Below are positions 1-8,523 of a DNA stretch of 64,000 nucleotides, piece by piece. The notes beneath the pieces are model-generated. The model worked only from the letters and a program-made list of their open reading frames with translations, was not told the DNA's origin and made no database searches. The DNA comes from Microbacterium natoriense. GTDB lineage: Bacteria > Actinomycetota > Actinomycetes > Actinomycetales > Microbacteriaceae. A program made the translations under genes and the position numbers. The stretch is from contig NZ_JAUSXV010000001.1 in NCBI RefSeq assembly GCF_030816295.1, positions 2,604,001 to 2,668,000 on the forward strand, read 5' to 3'. Each line of letters starts with the position of its first letter. Position 1 is the first letter of the stretch.

Positions 1-390
1 GAGTCCGTCGATCGCTGCCTGCGTGTCGGCGAGGATGGCGTCGATGTCGGAGATGACGGCGCGGATCACGTCGTCGGACTGGGCGAAGCCCGCGGGAACC
101 GCAGTCGCGCCGGCCTTCTCCGCGACGGTGCTGAGGCGAGCGTCGATCGGCAGGCCGAGAGCAACGATGCGCTCTGCGGCGGTGTCGGCGAAGTCGCCCG
201 CATGAGCGACGATCGTGTCGAGGAGTTCATGGACTCCGACGAAGTTCGCTCCGCGGACGTGCCAGTGGGCCTGCTTGCCGTTGACGGTCAGGGCTTCGAG
301 GCCGAGGACGAGGGGGGAGAGGAACTGCGCGGCGGCTGCGGCGACGGTGGGGTCGCTGGCGGTGGTCGAAACGGTCTGTGCCTTGCTCAT
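1..390 (-). CDS. dps: Dps-family ferritin-like DNA protection protein (3' end cut by window edge)
   Basis: The reading frame opens with ATG at 388-390 behind a GGAGGAG ribosome site and runs off the window after 130 codons. The sequence has the Dps ferroxidase signature: H42-W43-H44 followed by V-x-G, then H54-E-x-x-D58, then D69 and A-E73-R-I-x-x-L-G. Dps proteins form dodecamers that oxidise and store iron with peroxide and can coat DNA in stationary phase. The gene is divergent from the carbonic-anhydrase-like gene; a TAGCGT box on the minus strand at 439-434 is a plausible -10. The missing part is the last helix or two (the family is about 160 aa). Confidence 0.93.
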   Translation of the reverse strand, partial: MSKAQTVSTTASDPTVAAAAAQFLSPLVLGLEALTVNGKQAHWHVRGANFVGVHELLDTIVAHAGDFADTAAERIVALGLPIDARLSTVAEKAGATAVPAGFAQSDDVIRAVISDIDAILADTQAAIDGL

Positions 391-519
391 CTTGGGCTCC
401 TCCGGAGTGGTCTGATCGGTCGTGTTGAAGACAACGCTACTCAGCCTGGAACATTCCGCAAGCAAGCACAGGCTGGGCTTACCGGCCGTGAAACCCGCGG
501 AAACACAGGGGACTGAGGG

Positions 520-525
520 TAGTCT
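520..525 (+). promoter_or_regulatory. -10 box (TAGTCT) of a probable leaderless transcript
   Basis: TAGTCT is followed by exactly six bases and then the ATG at 532, with no Shine-Dalgarno. This TAnnnT-N6-start pattern fits a leaderless actinobacterial mRNA and recurs at five other genes in the window. Confidence 0.5.
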
Positions 526-531
526 CGCCTT

Positions 532-1068
532 ATGAGCATCGCCGCCGGAGCATCCGTCCTGACCTTGCCGAATCGTGTGCCGTCGATAGCCGCCGACGCC
601 TTCGTCGCCGAGGGCGCGCGCATCGTCGGCGACGTCTCGGTCGCTGACGGCGCGAGCGTCTGGTACAACGCCGTGCTCCGCGGAGATTCGGCCGGAATCA
701 CGATTGGTGCGGGCAGCAACGTGCAGGACAACGCGTCGGTGCACGTGGATGCCGAGCACCCCGTGGTGGTCGGGGAGAAGGTGTCGATCGGCCACAACGC
801 CGTCGTGCACGGGTGCACGATCGGCGACGGCTCGCTGATCGGCATGGGCTCCGTCGTCCTCAGCGGAGCGGTGGTCGGTGCAGGCTGTCTTGTCGCGGGC
901 GGAGCGGTCGTGCTCGGAGGCACAGAGATTCCTGACGGTTCGCTGGTCGCAGGAGTGCCCGCGAAGGTGCGTCGAACGCTCAGCGACGAGGAGCGCGCGG
1001 GTCTCATCGCGAATGCTGACATCTACCTCGGGCACACGCAGACCCACACTCAGGCGACTCCCGTCTGA
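532..1068 (+). CDS. Gamma-class carbonic anhydrase-like / hexapeptide-repeat protein
   Basis: This 178-aa protein is a left-handed beta-helix built from hexapeptide repeats over about residues 10-150. It has the gamma-carbonic anhydrase pattern: a His in the V-H-V-D segment and the I-G-H-N-A-V-V-H-G-C-T-I-G segment supplying two more metal-ligand histidines. Family members bind Zn or Fe as trimers; some hydrate CO2, many have no proven activity. There is no Shine-Dalgarno and the start sits 6 nt after TAGTCT, which supports leaderless translation from this ATG. It is followed 30 nt later by tRNA-Met. Confidence 0.88.
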   Translation: MSIAAGASVLTLPNRVPSIAADAFVAEGARIVGDVSVADGASVWYNAVLRGDSAGITIGAGSNVQDNASVHVDAEHPVVVGEKVSIGHNAVVHGCTIGDGSLIGMGSVVLSGAVVGAGCLVAGGAVVLGGTEIPDGSLVAGVPAKVRRTLSDEERAGLIANADIYLGHTQTHTQATPV

Positions 1069-1098
1069 GCGGGAGCGCCCGCTAGGCTGGAGGGGTAC

Positions 1099-1173
1099 GG
1101 GGCGGTGGCCAAGCTGGTTAAGGCAGTGGGCTCATAACCCAACGATTCGCGGGTTCAAGTCCCGCCCGCCCTA
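1099..1173 (+). tRNA. tRNA-Met (anticodon CAT)
   Basis: A complete cloverleaf is readable: acceptor GGGGCGG (1099-1105) pairs with CCGCCCT (1166-1172, one G-T pair), the T arm is GCGGG-TTCAAGT-CCCGC, and the anticodon loop CTCATAA places CAT at 1133-1135. The discriminator is A1173 and CCA is not encoded. A CAT anticodon could also belong to tRNA-Ile2 (lysidine-modified); elongator Met is the likelier reading. TAGGCT at 1083-1088 is a candidate -10. Confidence 0.92.
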
Positions 1174-1237
1174 CTTGAGAACGCTCTGGATCAGGCATAG
1201 GACCGCGCCTGGATACTACGACCAGCCATAGTCGAGC

Positions 1238-1393
1238 GTGGTGCGAGCATTCCTCGACGAGCACCCCTATTTGCCCGCAGTCCGTAACCGGATAGGTGAA
1301 TGGGCGACGCCTCTGACCTGCGCCCGCGGCGGCAACGGCATCGCCGCGTCCAGTCGCGGCCGGTACATGCTTCCGGTCGCTTCTCCCGGTTGA
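1238..1393 (+). CDS. Possible small protein of 51 aa, unrecognised
   Basis: A GTG-initiated frame (a second GTG follows directly) encodes 51 residues including a stretch reading E-H-P-Y-L-P-A-V-R-N-R-I-G-E-W. There is no clear ribosome site. The main reason to list it is context: its TGA at 1391-1393 abuts the 32-bp palindrome, as expected for a small gene with its own terminator. It could equally be chance in a GC-rich intergenic region. Confidence 0.22.
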   Translation: MVRAFLDEHPYLPAVRNRIGEWATPLTCARGGNGIAASSRGRYMLPVASPG

Positions 1394-1423
1394 GCATTCC
1401 CACCCGATCGGGTGGGAATGCTC
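1392..1423. repeat. Perfect 32-bp palindrome (possible terminator hairpin or operator)
   Basis: GAGCATTCCCACCCGA (1392-1407) is followed with no spacer by its exact reverse complement (1408-1423). As RNA it would fold into a stem of about 14 bp with a four-base loop on either strand. There is no T-tract, so it is not a textbook intrinsic terminator; a dimeric protein-binding site or a recombination site are alternatives. Confidence 0.7.
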
Positions 1424-1653
1424 CCGCACGCCGTACCGTTCTCTCCCGCGCCTGGCGGCCGGAGCGCCCAGATGCAGCAGAATCGCGCTACCCGAAAGGT
1501 GGGGGAGGCCTACAGGACCGGTTTGAACTGTGATTACCTGATGTCATTCCTGGCCCGCCGGGTCGTGTCGGCGACGAGTGCGAACGCGGTCCCGTCGCCT
1601 CGGCGACCGCCATTGCGACTGAGATGAAGGTCGGAGACACCGAGGCGGATCAC

Positions 1654-2157
1654 ATGAACCGGAACCCGAATTATCCTGAACCGTCGGCGGCGGGCGCGCG
1701 TCTCGTGCTGTTCGACTCCGCCGATCCTTCTCTCACCGCAGGACGCCGTGAACGGCGCTCACGAATCCTCGCGATGCGGCCGACCGACACCGCATTGCAT
1801 CCGCTCGTCGAGCGCGCGCGATCGTTCCCGCCGCTCGGCGCCCACTGGGAGTACCTGCGACGCGACGGCGTGTCGCTTCTGGTGCGCGCAAGAGACTCCG
1901 CGGATGCGGAGGATGCGCGATGGGATGCGACGCGGATATTCAGCGCGATCTCCGAACTGCAGGTAGTGTACGTGCGCGATCAGCGGTCGGGACACCTCGG
2001 ATGGTGGCTGGCGAACGATCGGGAGCCGGTTATCGTCTCGCCCCGGATCTGGCTCGGTTCTCAGCGGACAGGACTGCAGGCTCATGTGAAGCTCGCCCTC
2101 GGCTCCCTCGCCGAGCCGAAGGCGTGGGGAGAGTACTCGGCCGTGCCGCGCGACTGA
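1654..2157 (+). CDS. Hypothetical protein, 167 aa
   Basis: I do not recognise a family. The start chosen is ATG 1654, with AGGCGG about 5 nt upstream; ATG 1624 (ten residues longer) has no ribosome site. The protein is soluble, Arg- and Asp-rich, without signal peptide or membrane segment. A central segment (around H-W-E-Y-L-R-R-D-G-V and the later L-G-W-W-L) resembles a compact alpha/beta fold. It converges on the response regulator gene, leaving 9 nt between the stops. Confidence 0.55.
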   Translation: MNRNPNYPEPSAAGARLVLFDSADPSLTAGRRERRSRILAMRPTDTALHPLVERARSFPPLGAHWEYLRRDGVSLLVRARDSADAEDARWDATRIFSAISELQVVYVRDQRSGHLGWWLANDREPVIVSPRIWLGSQRTGLQAHVKLALGSLAEPKAWGEYSAVPRD

Positions 2158-2166
2158 TCTCGCCGG

Positions 2167-2865
2167 TCAACCCGCCGGGTTCAACCCGCGAGACGACACC
2201 CAGATCGCGAGCTGCGTCCTGTTGCCCGCTCCCGTCTTGTCGAGCATGTTCCCGACGTGCCACTTCACCGTGTTCACATTCATGTGCAACTGACCTGCGA
2301 TCTCGCTGTTCGTGCGTCCGGTGATGATCAACGCGACGATCTCGAGCTCGCGATCCGTGAGGGTCGTCGACACGCTCCGATCGTTCTCATGACGGTCCTT
2401 CTCCGCCGTCACCGATGTGCGGCTTCTCCTCGCCCGTGCACCCCCACGGGCGTAGTCCGCCAGGAAGCGCTCCCGGATGCGCGGTGACTGGAGGGCGTTC
2501 GCGTTGACGGCCGCGCGGAGCGCTGCCGGGATGTCGCCGGGGTTCTTCTTCAGCAGGAAGCCGACGGCGCCTCGTTCATACGCACCGTAGAGATACTCGT
2601 CGAGATGGAAGGTGGTGAGCGCGACGACGGGGATCGGATGCGCGACGCCGATTCCGCTGATGGCCTCGATCGCGTCGAGTCCGTCGCCTCCCGGCATCCG
2701 CAGATCCATCAGCACCACATCAGGTCTGAGTTCGCGGGCGAGGCTGACGGCGTCGATGCCGTTGGACGCTTCTCCCACGACGCGGATGTCGGTGGTCGTG
2801 TCCAGCAGCGTCCGCACGCTCTTGCGGACGGCGCGTGCATCGTCGACGAGGAGGGTCCGGATCAT
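2167..2865 (-). CDS. NarL/LuxR-type response regulator
   Basis: The N-terminal receiver domain (residues 1-120) has the D-D acid pair after the first strand and the phospho-acceptor Asp in V-V-L-M-D-L-R-M-P-G. The C-terminal LuxR helix-turn-helix (about 165-225) contains L-T-D-R-E-L-E-I-V and N-T-V-K-W-H-V. The start is the ATG at 2863-2865, which overlaps the kinase stop by 4 nt (ATGA), so the pair should be co-translated. A longer frame to 2964 exists but adds sequence that does not fit a receiver domain. The pair is divergent from the pst operon and may control it, which is inference from position. Confidence 0.92.
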   Translation of the reverse strand: MIRTLLVDDARAVRKSVRTLLDTTTDIRVVGEASNGIDAVSLARELRPDVVLMDLRMPGGDGLDAIEAISGIGVAHPIPVVALTTFHLDEYLYGAYERGAVGFLLKKNPGDIPAALRAAVNANALQSPRIRERFLADYARGGARARRSRTSVTAEKDRHENDRSVSTTLTDRELEIVALIITGRTNSEIAGQLHMNVNTVKWHVGNMLDKTGAGNRTQLAIWVSSRGLNPAG

Positions 2866-4205
2866 GCGCTGATCCCTTCGTCTGCTCGGGATGCCGCGGT
2901 ATGCGGCGATGACGTGCGGGAGTCCCCGCGGCCGGGGTGCGGCAGGAGCGCCTGCACGGCCCACCCCCCGGCGTTCCGAGGGCCCGTGCGCAGGCTCCCG
3001 CCCGCTGCGACCAGGCGATCGCGGAGCCCCACGATACCCAGCCGGAGTCCTTGGCGCACGCTCTCCTGTCCCGTCACCTCGACGGACGGCGGAGGTGCGT
3101 CGTTCTCGATCCGCAGCAGGAGGCTCTCCCCGTCATCGTTGAGGAGAACCGATACACGTGCTCCGGCCGCGTGCTTGCGCGCGTTGTTCAGGGCTTCCTG
3201 GACGACGCGGTACGCCGTGTGGCTGCGCACGGGGCCGAGTCGCTGGTCGATCTCTGCCACGTCGGGATTCACCTCCAGGAGCACGTCCATCCCCGTGGTC
3301 CGCGCATACTCGTTCACGAGCAGCGGCAGCTCGCCGAGATCATGCTGCCCCGGTCGGAAACCCGGCTGATGGGCGCCGGGCGTCGTCCGATCCTCCTGCT
3401 GCAGACTTCCCAACATCCGCTCATAGCCCTGGTACAGGGCGCGTCCGTCGGCCGAGATCTGCGCGATCAGGGGTGCGAGATCCGCGGGCAGTGGTACCTC
3501 CCTCGCCGCGGTGCTGAGTGTGATGATCGCGGTGAGATGGGCGGACGAAGTGTCGTGGAGCTCATGCGCGAGCGTCCGACGCTCGGCCGAGACCGCCTCG
3601 GCGGTGCGGCCGGCCTCGCCGCTGACGACCTGGTGGCTGAGGTCGGCGATCCGCTCAGCCCGGTCCCGCAGCTGCGCGTACCACGCGCCGGTGAGCGCGG
3701 GAAGGGCGACCGTGCCCACGGCGACCAGAGCGCCCGAGATGAGGTTCGAGGCAGTCGGTGCGCGGAGCGCGGCTCCCTCCAGCGGGGACAGGGCGACGCC
3801 GAAGAGCACCAGGAGACTCCCTATCCCGACGAGACCCGCCCGTACAGCGCCGGTCCTCTCCGCGGCGAGCCCGAAGACGGCCAGCATCGTGCCGGGCTGC
3901 GCGGAGAGCGCATCCGGACCGCTCACCACGACCGCCAGCTGCCAGAGGAACAGCGAGGCCACCACGGTGCCCACAGGCTGCCGACGCCACCACACGAGCC
4001 AGAGCGCCTGAACCGTGATGAGAGTCGCCGCGGTGACGAGCCTCCACGCGGCGACCGGGTCGGCCGATGGGTGCCTCTCCGAGTGGAGCCATAGCGCGAC
4101 GAGGTAGCTCCCGAGATTGCCCGCGACCGCGACAGGGACGACCACGGCGACGAGCGTCCTCGCCGTTCTCGCGCTGCCTTCACCCGCTTCGCCTCGTCCT
4201 GCCAT
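2862..4205 (-). CDS. Sensor histidine kinase (HisKA_3 / NarX-DesK type)
   Basis: The 447-aa protein has about five to six hydrophobic segments in its first ~180 residues and no large extracellular sensor domain. The dimerisation/phosphoacceptor segment carries the H-box L-A-H-E-L-H-D-T, and the ATPase domain carries the N-box V-V-Q-E-A-L-N-N-A-R-K-H followed by G-I-V-G-L-R-D-R. This architecture is typical of actinobacterial kinases that pair with NarL-type regulators; the signal cannot be deduced. The upstream region to pstC (226 nt) must hold promoters for both directions. Confidence 0.92.
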   Translation of the reverse strand: MAGRGEAGEGSARTARTLVAVVVPVAVAGNLGSYLVALWLHSERHPSADPVAAWRLVTAATLITVQALWLVWWRRQPVGTVVASLFLWQLAVVVSGPDALSAQPGTMLAVFGLAAERTGAVRAGLVGIGSLLVLFGVALSPLEGAALRAPTASNLISGALVAVGTVALPALTGAWYAQLRDRAERIADLSHQVVSGEAGRTAEAVSAERRTLAHELHDTSSAHLTAIITLSTAAREVPLPADLAPLIAQISADGRALYQGYERMLGSLQQEDRTTPGAHQPGFRPGQHDLGELPLLVNEYARTTGMDVLLEVNPDVAEIDQRLGPVRSHTAYRVVQEALNNARKHAAGARVSVLLNDDGESLLLRIENDAPPPSVEVTGQESVRQGLRLGIVGLRDRLVAAGGSLRTGPRNAGGWAVQALLPHPGRGDSRTSSPHTAASRADEGISA

Positions 4206-4431
4206 CTCGACCAGAGCACCGTCCGTTCGGGTAATCTTCCTCGCATCAATCGTGGCCTCCGCGAGCGCCTCCGTGGGCGTCGGGATGACGCCGCATGACA
4301 GTGATCGCGGTGGATCCCCTGCAATTCCGCGGATTCCGACGCGGGGGACACCAACTGTTCATTTCGATGTCTCCTCACGTCCGCCTTCGGCGGGCTTGGG
4401 AGTGCGCAGTCGCACGCCTCAGGATGCAGAC

Positions 4432-5565
4432 ATGACGTCGAAAGAGGAGCAGCGCGGACTCCCGGGAGGAGCGACAGAGCACAGCTCTACGTCGACTTCT
4501 CTCCGCGACGGCTCGATCGCCGAGCTCGACGACGCGCGCCGGATCATCAGCGATCTCGGGCTGGAGGGCTCCGCCGCCCCCCGCGGGGCCCGAGTCGACC
4601 CCCGTCGGGCGCTGACCAGCCGGCGCGGGTTCGGTGACAACCTCTTCCGGGTCGGCGCCCACGGCGGCGGCATCCTGGTGCTGACGATCATGACGCTGGT
4701 GGGGCTGTTCCTGCTGCTTCGGGGATTCGAGGCGATCGACGATGCCGGATGGCGCTTCCTCACCACCCAGCGATGGGAGCCGAACTCCGGTGACTTCGGC
4801 ATAGCTGCTGTGCTCTTCGGGACGGTCACGATCGCGGGGATCGCGATCGTGTTCGCCATCCCCCTCGCGGTCGGCACCGCCACCTACATCTCCGAATACG
4901 CTCCGGGCCCCGTGAAGCAGGGACTCATCGGGGTCGTCGACCTGATGGCCGCGATCCCCTCGGTGGTGTACGGACTCTGGGGGATGTTCTGGCTCGAGGG
5001 GCAGGTGCTCCCCGTTGCGCAGTGGATCAGCACTTATCTCGGTTGGATCCCCATCTTCTCGGTTCCTGCCTTCGACGCCGACGACCCGCTCGCGACGCCG
5101 ACGCTGTTTACCGCGAGTGCGTTCCTGGCGGGGCTCGTCGTGGCGATGATGGTCGCCCCGATCGCCGCCTCGATCATGCGGGAGGTGTTCTCCCAGGCCC
5201 CGGTGGGCGAGCGCGAAGGCGCCCTCGCGCTGGGGGCGTCGAAGTGGGGCATGATCCGTGCCGTGGTGTACCCCTTCGGGCGAGGCGGGATGATCGGCGG
5301 GATCATGCTCGGGCTGGGGAGAGCTCTCGGCGAGACCATCGCGGTGTACCTGGTCATCTCGCCCGTCTTCGTCATCAACTGGCATGTGCTCGCGACCGGC
5401 ACGAACTCGATCAGCTCCCTCATCGCGCTGCGCTACGGCGAGGCATCCGAGTTCGAGCTGTCCGCTCTGATGGCCGCCGGACTCGTGCTGTTCCTGTGCA
5501 CGCTCATCGTCAACGTGATCGCGGGATTCGTGATCTCGCGATCGCGATCCGGATCGTCGAGCTGA
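4432..5565 (+). CDS. pstC: Phosphate-type ABC transporter permease PstC
   Basis: PstC is one of two membrane permeases of the high-affinity phosphate ABC importer. The ATG at 4432 has AGGA 8 nt upstream. The first ~65 residues are a polar cytoplasmic extension, followed by six membrane spans; the permease loop contains E-G-A-L-A-L-G-A and the later G-L-G-R-A-L-G-E-T typical of PstC. At 377 aa it is longer than the usual ~310-340. It is the first gene of a long co-directional cluster running to the PASTA kinase at 20315. Confidence 0.93.
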   Translation: MTSKEEQRGLPGGATEHSSTSTSLRDGSIAELDDARRIISDLGLEGSAAPRGARVDPRRALTSRRGFGDNLFRVGAHGGGILVLTIMTLVGLFLLLRGFEAIDDAGWRFLTTQRWEPNSGDFGIAAVLFGTVTIAGIAIVFAIPLAVGTATYISEYAPGPVKQGLIGVVDLMAAIPSVVYGLWGMFWLEGQVLPVAQWISTYLGWIPIFSVPAFDADDPLATPTLFTASAFLAGLVVAMMVAPIAASIMREVFSQAPVGEREGALALGASKWGMIRAVVYPFGRGGMIGGIMLGLGRALGETIAVYLVISPVFVINWHVLATGTNSISSLIALRYGEASEFELSALMAAGLVLFLCTLIVNVIAGFVISRSRSGSSS

Positions 5566-5572
5566 GGACGCC

Positions 5573-6859
5573 ATGAGTGAGCAGATCATCACCGACCGTG
5601 TACGTCGCCGCGCCACCCTGCCCGGCAGGGTCACCCGCACCCAGGTGCCAGGCAAGGACGGGCGTCTGCCCCATCGGACGAGTCCCCGTGAACGCAGGAA
5701 CCTCGCGGCGATCCGTCGGGAGGACGTGCTGCGCCTCGTCGGCGCCGCCGCCGCAGCGATCGCGACGACCGCGTGGGCGGGAACGCAGGTCCTGCCGCTG
5801 CAGGGTCCCCTCGCCTTCGTGCTCGTCGCCTACGCTCTCTTCCTCGCCTTCTTCCTCCTCCTCGTCAGCTTCGACGACGGTCGCGTCGCGGTCTGGGATC
5901 GATTCGCGGCGGTCGTGATCCATTCGGCCGCGGTGGTGCTCCTGCTCGCCCTCTCCGTCGTGGTCGTGTTCACCCTGGTGCGCGGCGCCGACGCCTTCCT
6001 GAAGCCGAATTTCTGGGTCGAGGACCTCTCGCTCGCCGGGCCGCTCGATCCGCTGACCGCCGGTGGCATGGCACACGCCGCGCTCGGAACTCTCATGATG
6101 ATCGGGCTTTCGCTGTCCATCGCTATCCCTCTCGGCCTGCTCTGCGCCGTGTTCCTCGCGGAGTTCCCCTCCCCGTTCGCCACCATCGTGCGCACCGTCA
6201 CCGAGGCGATGACCGCGCTACCCAGCATCGTCTGCGGACTCTTCATCTACGCGACCTACATCCTCCTGTTCGGCTTCGACAAGTCGGGTTTCGCCGCGTC
6301 TCTCGCGATCACGATCATGATCCTTCCGATCATCATCCGCTCCGCCGACGTCGTGCTCAGGCTGGTTCCGGCCACGCTGAAGGAGGCGTCGCTCGCGATG
6401 GGCTCGTCGCAGTGGCGGACGATCTGGCACGTCGTCCTGCCGACCAGCAAGTCGGGGTTGATGACCGCGATCGTGCTCGGGACGGCGCGAGGAATAGGCG
6501 AGACCAGCCCGGTGCTGCTGACCGCCGGATACACCACGTTCTTCAACGCGAACCCGTTCTCCGGACCGATGGTGTCTCTCCCCTTTGCGACCTTCACGCT
6601 CGTGAAGTCGCCGGAGCCGACGCAGATCGCTCGAGGATTCGGCGCGGCCGCCGTTCTGATGGTGCTGGTCTTCGTGCTGTTCCTCCTCGCCCGCCTGGTC
6701 GGGGGCAAGGGGGCCGGAGTGCTCTCGGCGCGCGGCCTGACCAGGGCGCGCGCGGCGTCGGCGCGGATCGCCCGCCGATTCGACGCCGTGGACGGCTCCC
6801 CGGACGCGCCGGTCACAGACGAAGCGTCGACGGATCGATTTTCGAGGAGCAGAAGATGA
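5573..6859 (+). CDS. pstA: Phosphate-type ABC transporter permease PstA, with N-terminal extension
   Basis: The C-terminal ~290 residues are a standard PstA permease: six spans, K-E-A-S-L-A-M-G-S loop and G-T-A-R-G-I-G-E-T-S-P. The N-terminal ~115 residues are extra, with a basic segment and two additional membrane spans (about residues 55-75 and 80-100), so the total (428 aa) well exceeds the usual ~290-300. GAGGA sits 5 nt before the ATG. The stop overlaps the next ATG by 4 nt. Confidence 0.92.
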   Translation: MSEQIITDRVRRRATLPGRVTRTQVPGKDGRLPHRTSPRERRNLAAIRREDVLRLVGAAAAAIATTAWAGTQVLPLQGPLAFVLVAYALFLAFFLLLVSFDDGRVAVWDRFAAVVIHSAAVVLLLALSVVVVFTLVRGADAFLKPNFWVEDLSLAGPLDPLTAGGMAHAALGTLMMIGLSLSIAIPLGLLCAVFLAEFPSPFATIVRTVTEAMTALPSIVCGLFIYATYILLFGFDKSGFAASLAITIMILPIIIRSADVVLRLVPATLKEASLAMGSSQWRTIWHVVLPTSKSGLMTAIVLGTARGIGETSPVLLTAGYTTFFNANPFSGPMVSLPFATFTLVKSPEPTQIARGFGAAAVLMVLVFVLFLLARLVGGKGAGVLSARGLTRARAASARIARRFDAVDGSPDAPVTDEASTDRFSRSRR

Positions 6860-8523
6860 ACGCCCGACCCTCCCTGCGCACCTGGCACCCTGCCCGCATC
6901 GCTGTCGCGCTCGTCGGCGTCGTGCTTCTCATCGTCGGAGTATTCGGCGGACTGGCGCCGGCGCAGGCTGCGGGAAGCACATGTGCACCGTCCACGGGCG
7001 GAGTGTGCGCTCCCATCAAGGGTGAAGGATCCACCTGGTCGGCGAACGCCCTTCAGCAGTGGATCCGCAACGTCTACGCCAACTACCAGTGGACGATCAC
7101 CTACTCCGAGTCCGGTTCGACTCAGGGGCGCAACTCGTTCGCCAACGGGACCGCGCACTACGGCGTCAGCGAGATTCCTTACGGCATCGCGAACAGCAAC
7201 GAAGCAGACACACCGCCCAACCGTGGATTCGCGTACATGCCCATCGTCGCCGGCGGCACCGCGTTCATGTACAACCTGCAGATCGGCGGCAAGCGGGTGA
7301 CCAACCTGCGACTCTCGGGTGAGGTACTCGCGATGATCTTCACCGGCGAGATCACGGTGTGGAACGACCCGGCCATCCTCGCGGACAACCCGGCGTTGGC
7401 TCTCCCCGCGATCCCCATCGTCCCCGTCGTGCGCTCGGACGGATCGGGGACGAGCGCGCAGTTCACGATCTGGATGCGGCAGCAGCACCCCGCGATCTGG
7501 GATGCGTACTGCGGCAAGGTCGGACGGCCGTTCGTGAACGGCCACTGCGGTGTGACCAGCAACTATCCGACCGTGGCAGGCAGCGGCTTCGTCTCGAAGT
7601 CCGGAGCGAACGGAGTCGCCGGGTACGTCGCGCAGGGGGCGGCGGTGGGGTCGATCACGTTCGTCGAATACTCCTATGCGCTCAACAGCGGCTTCCCCGT
7701 CGTCAAGATGCTCAACAGCGCCGGGTACTACACCGAGCCGACCGCATCCAACGTCGCCGTCGCGCTGCTGCGCGCCGTCATCAACAACGATCCGTCATCG
7801 CAGAACTACCTCACCCAGGACCTCACCAACGTGTACGCAGACACCGATCCCCGCAACTATCCACTCTCGAGCTACTCATACATCATCCTTCCGACCAAGG
7901 TCGAGTCCGGGTTCACGGAGGACAACGGGCGCACGCTGTCGGCGTTCACGTCGTACTTCCTGTGCGAGGGGCAGCAGCAGGCGGAGACCCTGGGGTACTC
8001 GCCGCTGCCCGTCAACCTCGTGAAGGGCGGGCAGACCCGCATCCAGCTCATCCCGGGGAGGGACCCGGCGATCACCGACTTCACCATCGCCAGCTGCAAC
8101 AACCCCACTCTCGACCCGAGCGACCCGAACGGTAACGCCCTCGCGAAGGCGGCTCCGTTCCCCGCGGACTGCGACCGCAAGGGCCCCGTCCAGTGCACGA
8201 CGGGAACGGGAGGGGCGAAGGGCACCGACACTGCTACGGGCGGATCCGCTGGGGCGGACGCGGGGCCCGCGGACGCGGGGGGAGCGGGCGAAACAGGAGA
8301 GTCGGTCGACGAGGACACGATCGCCACGGGCGGTGCGCTCACACTCGTGAACGCGAGCCCGCAGTCGCTCCCCGCGAGCCGTCCTGGCCCTCTGCCCGCA
8401 CTCGGGACGCTCAGTGCCGGGGCGGGAGTGCTCGCCGCAGCGATGCTGCCGCCGCTTCTGGGAAGGCGTGGCAGGCGGACGATGCTCCCCCCGACGATCG
8501 CCGCGAGCGGAGGTCGGCGATGA
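6856..8523 (+). CDS. pstS: PstS-like phosphate-binding protein with C-terminal membrane anchor
   Basis: Residues 1-38 form a Sec signal peptide ending A-Q-A. The mature part has the phosphate-binding periplasmic fold: the G-S-T-W-S-A-N-A start, L-S-G-E-V-L-A-M-I-F-T-G-E-I with W-N-D-P, and the ligand loop R-S-D-G-S-G-T-S. There is no lipobox; instead a Gly/Ala-rich linker leads to a C-terminal hydrophobic segment (about 520-540) and an Arg-rich tail. At 555 aa it is about 200 residues longer than usual PstS. The start ATG overlaps pstA by 4 nt behind GAGGAG. Confidence 0.88.
   Translation: MNARPSLRTWHPARIAVALVGVVLLIVGVFGGLAPAQAAGSTCAPSTGGVCAPIKGEGSTWSANALQQWIRNVYANYQWTITYSESGSTQGRNSFANGTAHYGVSEIPYGIANSNEADTPPNRGFAYMPIVAGGTAFMYNLQIGGKRVTNLRLSGEVLAMIFTGEITVWNDPAILADNPALALPAIPIVPVVRSDGSGTSAQFTIWMRQQHPAIWDAYCGKVGRPFVNGHCGVTSNYPTVAGSGFVSKSGANGVAGYVAQGAAVGSITFVEYSYALNSGFPVVKMLNSAGYYTEPTASNVAVALLRAVINNDPSSQNYLTQDLTNVYADTDPRNYPLSSYSYIILPTKVESGFTEDNGRTLSAFTSYFLCEGQQQAETLGYSPLPVNLVKGGQTRIQLIPGRDPAITDFTIASCNNPTLDPSDPNGNALAKAAPFPADCDRKGPVQCTTGTGGAKGTDTATGGSAGADAGPADAGGAGETGESVDEDTIATGGALTLVNASPQSLPASRPGPLPALGTLSAGAGVLAAAMLPPLLGRRGRRTMLPPTIAASGGRR

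Larger units (their letters stand above)
1174..1653. other. 480-nt stretch between tRNA-Met and the next gene
   Basis: No recognisable gene is present. It holds a possible 51-codon GTG-initiated frame (1238-1393) and a perfect 32-bp palindrome immediately after that frame's stop. I looked for a duplicated tRNA-Met 3' end that would mark an integrated element and found none. Confidence 0.6.

Noticed and set aside
1118..1429. Minus-strand frame containing R-A-G-L-E-P-A-N-R over tRNA-Met
   Set aside because: Translated tRNA antisense is a well-known annotation artefact; the matching part is the tRNA itself.
1099..1653. Integrated element at tRNA-Met
   Set aside because: No duplicated tRNA 3' end, integrase or transposase gene is present.
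4357..4367. GTTCATTTCGA upstream of pstC as a PhoP (Pho) box
   Set aside because: Only one half resembles the actinobacterial direct repeat; the next 11 bases do not match, so phosphate control is not supported from sequence.
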